Assembly (NCBI GenBank): GCA_014526335.1
Contig: JACTAT010000036.1
Span: forward strand, 4,098,492 to 4,162,491
Origin: Chrysaora quinquecirrha
Lineage: Eukaryota; Cnidaria; Scyphozoa; Semaeostomeae; Pelagiidae
Direction of reading: 5' to 3'
DNA length: 64,000 bases
Shown: positions 60,256 to 64,000 of the stretch, one piece after another
Numbering within the stretch: position 1 is the first letter of the stretch
How the letters are laid out: every line of letters begins with the position of its first letter
Program-made: the position numbers and the translations under genes
Notes under the pieces: generated by a model
The model's input: the letters and a program-made list of their open reading frames with translations, nothing else
What the model was told of the DNA's origin: nothing
The model's database searches: none

Positions 60256-60539
60256 TTTGAGTCCTTATGTGTTTGTCTGGTTTTTTTACGTGCATGAATG
60301 ATAAGTCAATGCACTGTCATCAGAGTATAAGCAATATTATCCCGTATATATGACACCGCTAGACAACACACCTCATCCTCACACTACAATACTCTTATTT
60401 CCGCAGGGGGGGGGGGGATTTTTTAATATAAAGAAGCACACAACGAATGATAATGTTTTTGGAATGAATATTTATAACCCTATGCATCTGTATGGGGAGA
60501 TATTCATTCTCTGATACATCGAGGCACAGCCAAGGTCTT

Positions 60540-60929
60540 GGTCAAAGGTTAAAACCAGGTCCAAACTTGAAAGGTCAAAAACGCTCCCTGCAAATGCTAG
60601 CGCAAATTTTTTAATTCCTTAAAATTTCACGATATGAAATTTAATTTCATCATAAATTTCAATAACATAAAACATGTGAATTCATTATGTGTTTGATAGA
60701 AAAGACCGAAACTGCAGAATTCTGGTCTCTGGGGGGCAATGTTGGCCAATGTTTAGCGTCGGTGTATTTAGCTGGTCTCGCAACGAAGATGAGCCACTCA
60801 CTGTCTTTTCATCTGTGAATGTATGGCTGTTGTTAACATCATAAAGGTGCTTCTCCCTATCAAGGTTTTAAATGGGTATCTGAACGGTAGTTATTAGCAC
60901 CATGTGTGGCTGTGGGTTGCCAAAAGGTT
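60540..60929. other. spacer right of the foldback-like composite
   Basis: No gene or repeat is recognised apart from short AT-rich runs. Confidence 0.4.
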
Positions 60930-61506
60930 TGCGGCCAGTCGCTAGGATCTCAGTAGTAGCTACTTAACTAATCGAGACCTCGGCCCTATGGCTGTGACGC
61001 TACCACCAGGTCCGTAGCTACGGGGGGTTGTGGGGGGGTGTGACACCCCCCAGGCAAGTCGTCCGTCGGCAAATTTGAGAAGAACGGAATTGTAACTAAG
61101 GGCGGAAATGTTGCAAATCAGAAGAAACAACATAAACGTGTCGGCAAATGTCGGGAAAGCGTTCAACACATAGCTTGCCGACGAATACTAGCATCCACTT
61201 TCCACAGCTGCCGACATGTTAGGTATCAATAACAGTTAGGGAGTTGCTATTTGCGATCAAATGTCGAGAGAAAGTGCTTCCTTCCCAGTTAATCGTATCT
61301 GTATATACCAGTTTGCGTTTGCCAGCCATAACAGGTACAAGCGCGCAGCAGCAAACAGGATGGAGATACAATACACGGGGTCGCCAAGACTGCCTATGTT
61401 TATAATTAGAGGTTTAGTCCTATTTCAAACTGTAAAGCGCTCTAGAGTGCATTATCAAACTACTGACACCACGAGACAGCTGGATTACCACAACGCCACA
61501 GCACCT
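60930..61506. mobile_element. second-family SINE split by a nested DNA-transposon fragment
   Basis: The SINE's 3' part is at 60,935-61,008 (GTCGCTAGGATCTCAGTAG, AATCGAGACCTCGGCCC). Its head is at ~61,463-61,506 (GACAGCTGGATTACCACAAC). Between them is a segment opening GGTCCGTAGCTACGGGGGG with TGTGACACCCCCC, typical of DNA-transposon ends. About 40 bp of the SINE is missing at the junction. Confidence 0.65.
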
Positions 61507-62022
61507 TCGGTAAAGTTGGGATTCCTTCTATACTCGCCAAAAAGTACAGCGACAGCAAATATTAATATGAAAGCCACTAAGTCTATCAAGCCAAATCTTC
61601 TGTGAAACCTTCTGCCTGTTAAGGTAGAAAGCTCAAAGGGCATTGGCAGCCCATGCTTCCGTTTTCGAAATGCAGTACAAGCGAAACACGAACCCCACGC
61701 CCACAAGTCTACCAAGTCTAACGATCCCAGAGGTGGTTCAGAACTACATTACCTTGCAGTGCACCGGACGCAAATCTTCGTCCAAAGCACCGTGCCAAGG
61801 AACTTGCATCTGGGTGAACTTTTGCATTTCTGACTTAAGTAGCAAAGTAAGATTATGAAGCGAATGCAAATACGACGATCTTTATAAAGTGGAGAATTGA
61901 ACTACCGTACCAAGACTGCAAGACTATGTAAGTATTTAGCACTTCTGAAAAATTCACAAAAGTAAAAGCAGTTCTTAATGTATAAGCGAAAAAGCTTAAA
62001 ATTAAAAATTAAAAGTTAAAAA
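61507..62022. other. spacer 3' of FRG1
   Basis: Short frames on both strands, one with a hydrophobic stretch near 61,540-61,600, match nothing recognised and overlap the SINE head. The AT-rich part just left of 62,023 is the FRG1 3' UTR. Confidence 0.35.
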
Positions 62023-63760
62023 TTATTTACAATATCTATCTGCCTTCATTTTTTCTCTTCTATCGAGCATTGCTTCATGAAGTTTTCCTTTAGATTTCGC
62101 CTTGTCCAATTTAGAAATATCTTGACTAGATAAGCGTAATCTATGGTCCTGAAAACTTTGAAACTTTTTAACATAGTTTATTTCACACTGGCGCGAATCC
62201 ATAACATCTTCTTCGGTGGTATCTTTCTTTTTCTTTCTGCAAAAACAAGAGAATTAGTTTGCTACAAATTTTCGAAGGAAAAAAGGCAAAAAGTATCACT
62301 AGAAAACCTGGATAAGAGTGGTATCTTCATAGACTCAATAGCGATAACTATGACTCGTGTAATTAAGTCTCGGGGCGTGGTCGTTGGTACAAATTTCGGC
62401 CCCTCTACTTTTCGATCCGAAGTTTCGGACACGCTGACAGAAAATTTTCCGCTCCTTTTCTGCAGAAGATTTTCTTTCTGCAGAAAATTTTCTCTAAGGG
62501 GAAAGCCGCCTTCAGGACCATATTTACGCATCTTTTCATTTTCGCACAGCCTCAGCGCATATATACAGGCCTGCCAAGCGGTTCTGCGTGATTCGTTACT
62601 GGACCATTTTTCATGCGTGATTTCGTGAAACGAGAATCTTTTGCGCGTGAATGCGTGAATCTAAACTCCTGCGTGTCGCGTGAAATGCTTTTGCATGGCT
62701 CGTGATTTCGTGATTTACAATGTTGGCGACATAATTGAGAGGTTGCAGGAATGCAGGAATGCCCTTTTATCCATCGAGCATTGTCAGCTAACTATATTTC
62801 TGTCATTCTCTCATATGATGAATTAGTTAAGTCCCCAAAAATCTTAATTTTGTGTGTTCCCTGTTACAAACTCGTCGTAGAGAGAATTTTCAAAGCCAAC
62901 CCTTTAGATATATGAAGTTAAACATCCTGAATATTGATCCTGCTCAAAATTTCGGGGAACAACGCCTGAAGTTGTATCCATGTGAAAATGAAGCTTTATC
63001 GTGTGCGATTGCGTGAATCGTCGACAAATTGCGCATGATCGCGTGAGTTTGCACCCCCTTGGGGGCCTCTATATAAGCAACGAAAAAATCACAGTGCATA
63101 CTTGAAAACTATTTTTTCGTCCAACACTACTTAGAGTTTAAACTTAAAAAACACTCCGAAAAAACTGACTAAGGCAGAATATAAACCCAGACGGGGATCG
63201 AAATGAATCCAGCAGAAAAGTGAAGATGGAATGGCATCGTTTTTGAACACCAATCAGCTTACGGAAAACTTTAGGATAAGTAGCGGAATTAGTCAAATAA
63301 TTTATGTCTGCAGAAAGCCGTCTTGTTGAGTTTTATGTGGACAGATACCAATAGCTTCAATGAAACATTTTCACTTGAAAAAGCTGCACCCCCTGCCCTC
63401 GTAAAAATTGCCAAATTCTTTTATTTTCCTATTGTTTTGCCCAAAAATTGTTGCTTGTGCCCCCGCCATCCTGCGTTGCTTCTGGCGCCCTTGCTTTTGA
63501 AGTTATTGTAAGCAAATAGAAAAATATTTTAAGACTTACATTCTGGACATATTTGTTCTAAGTCTGAAGATCTCCTTGTCTCTTACTTTTGCACTGAGTG
63601 CTTTTAGCTCATTGGCATCTGTAACAGTGAGAAAGTAACCATTGTGTCCCTGTAATGCTGTTTTCTCATCTTCAATAACCACATCAAATTGCTCTTGTGG
63701 TCCCATTGCATCAGACCTTCCCATTACATCACCCTTTGAGTTCACTGATATGAATTTCCC
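62023..63760 (-). CDS. FRG1: FRG1 (FSHD region gene 1 protein), 3' part; 5' exons outside the window
   Basis: Two exons: 63540-63760 and 62023-62236, joined AT|A in phase. The first encodes part of the fascin-like beta-trefoil ([36 protein letters not shown]). The second encodes the basic linker [10 protein letters not shown] and the conserved C-terminus ([33 protein letters not shown]). The family is nuclear/nucleolar, linked to pre-mRNA splicing and F-actin bundling. The acceptor of 63540-63760 is good (TTGCAG), but no upstream exon is seen in the remaining 240 bp, so the gene continues past the right edge. Confidence 0.95.
62580..62870. mobile_element. dispersed repeat (GCGTGAATGCGTGAATCTAA type), copy B, in the FRG1 intron
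   Basis: Direct-orientation homologue of 56,674-56,929 and its continuation, uninterrupted at the place where copy A carries the hAT-like element (TTCCCTG followed by TTACAAACTCGTCGTAG). Related words recur at ~63,000-63,060. Confidence 0.7.
63385..63505 (+). mobile_element. fragment of the first SINE's body in the FRG1 intron
   Basis: Matches the body of the 20,413-20,672 element: CCCCTGCCCTCGTAAAAATTG, CTTTTATTTTCCTATTGTTTT, TTGTTGCTTGTGCCC. The tRNA head is absent. Confidence 0.6.
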
Positions 63761-64000
63761 TGCAAGCAAAGATATAAGACAATGGTAACTGTATGACCTC
63801 TGATTTGCATCACACAAGCACTTATGAGCATTTTATACATTTATAACGTACATGATTTGCTTATAATGTATCACTATCAAATAAGTCTCCGCTGAAAGTC
63901 TAGGGCGAATGCGAATTATTATATAAGGGCTGTGACCAACAGAAATGAGTGACTGTATAGACAACTTTGGTTGAGGGTGGACGGCATTAAATTTTTCCAA

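Larger units (their letters stand above)
54948..60539. mobile_element. 5.6 kb foldback-like composite: outer inverted repeat plus inverted minisatellites
   Basis: Outer 38 bp repeats at 54,948-54,986 and 60,502-60,539 are inverted matches with about three mismatches (shared core TTCTCTGATACATCGAGG). Just inside each lies a ~72 bp minisatellite in opposite orientation, and between these a ~1.9 kb core that contains a hAT-like insertion. No transposase frame is seen. The unit could be one mobile element or a locally formed inversion-duplication. Confidence 0.5.

Noticed and set aside
55246..60297. Many overlapping frames rich in SPPSPPSPQHSGPC or HRLHRLHNI
   Set aside because: They are different phases of the same ~72 bp minisatellite; no start context, splice site or family similarity.
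61261..61605. 114-codon plus-strand frame and an opposing hydrophobic minus-strand frame
   Set aside because: Both overlap the SINE head at 61.46-61.51 kb and show no family similarity.

Overview
The window is animal nuclear DNA: AT-rich, intron-rich and repeat-dense. Short coding exons bounded by GT/AG sites can be joined in phase into proteins recognisable across metazoans. Nothing fixes the species. An early-branching invertebrate such as a cnidarian would fit the mix of genes, small introns, tRNA-derived SINEs and abundant MITEs, but that is inference.

Layout. 0.65-11.1 kb: array of about ten ~1.09 kb repeat units that switches orientation near 3.94 kb, with matching diverged modules at both outer edges. 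11.6-21.6 kb (minus): ENGASE, cytosolic endo-beta-N-acetylglucosaminidase (GH85), with a 1.5 kb minisatellite and several MITEs in its introns. 21.9-23.8 kb (plus): an MFSD6-like 12-TM transporter, head to head with ENGASE. 26.1-27.1 kb (plus): a single-exon rhodopsin-type GPCR. 27.7-31.5 kb (plus): IQCK. 31.9-32.5 kb: assembly gap. 32.5-37.2 kb and 41.9-46.6 kb: two near-identical ~4.7 kb copies, each holding the first two exons of golgin-84 (GOLGA5, minus); exons 3-8 lie between them and the 3' end is absent. 47.6-54.8 kb (minus): a Schlafen-like AlbA_2 gene resembling SLFNL1. 54.9-60.5 kb: two ~72 bp minisatellite arrays in inverted orientation, bounded by a 38 bp inverted repeat and enclosing a 741 bp hAT-like element with 8 bp target-site duplications. 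62.0-63.8 kb (minus): the 3' exons of FRG1, which continues past the window edge.

The genes are unrelated housekeeping or signalling genes and do not form a pathway: free N-glycan release (ENGASE), membrane transport (MFSD6-like), receptor signalling (GPCR), a cilium-associated IQ protein (IQCK, family knowledge), Golgi tethering (golgin-84), an AlbA_2 protein and an RNA-processing/actin-bundling factor (FRG1).

Two themes stand out. First, inverted, foldback-like repeat architecture recurs from megasatellite scale (10 kb) to ~120 bp MITEs. Second, single-base losses in otherwise sound exons (ENGASE exon 4, MFSD6-like C-terminus, golgin-84 exon 1 of copy 2), plus a duplication abutting an N gap in which nearly all differences are 1-2 base losses, point to local assembly or consensus errors rather than gene decay.
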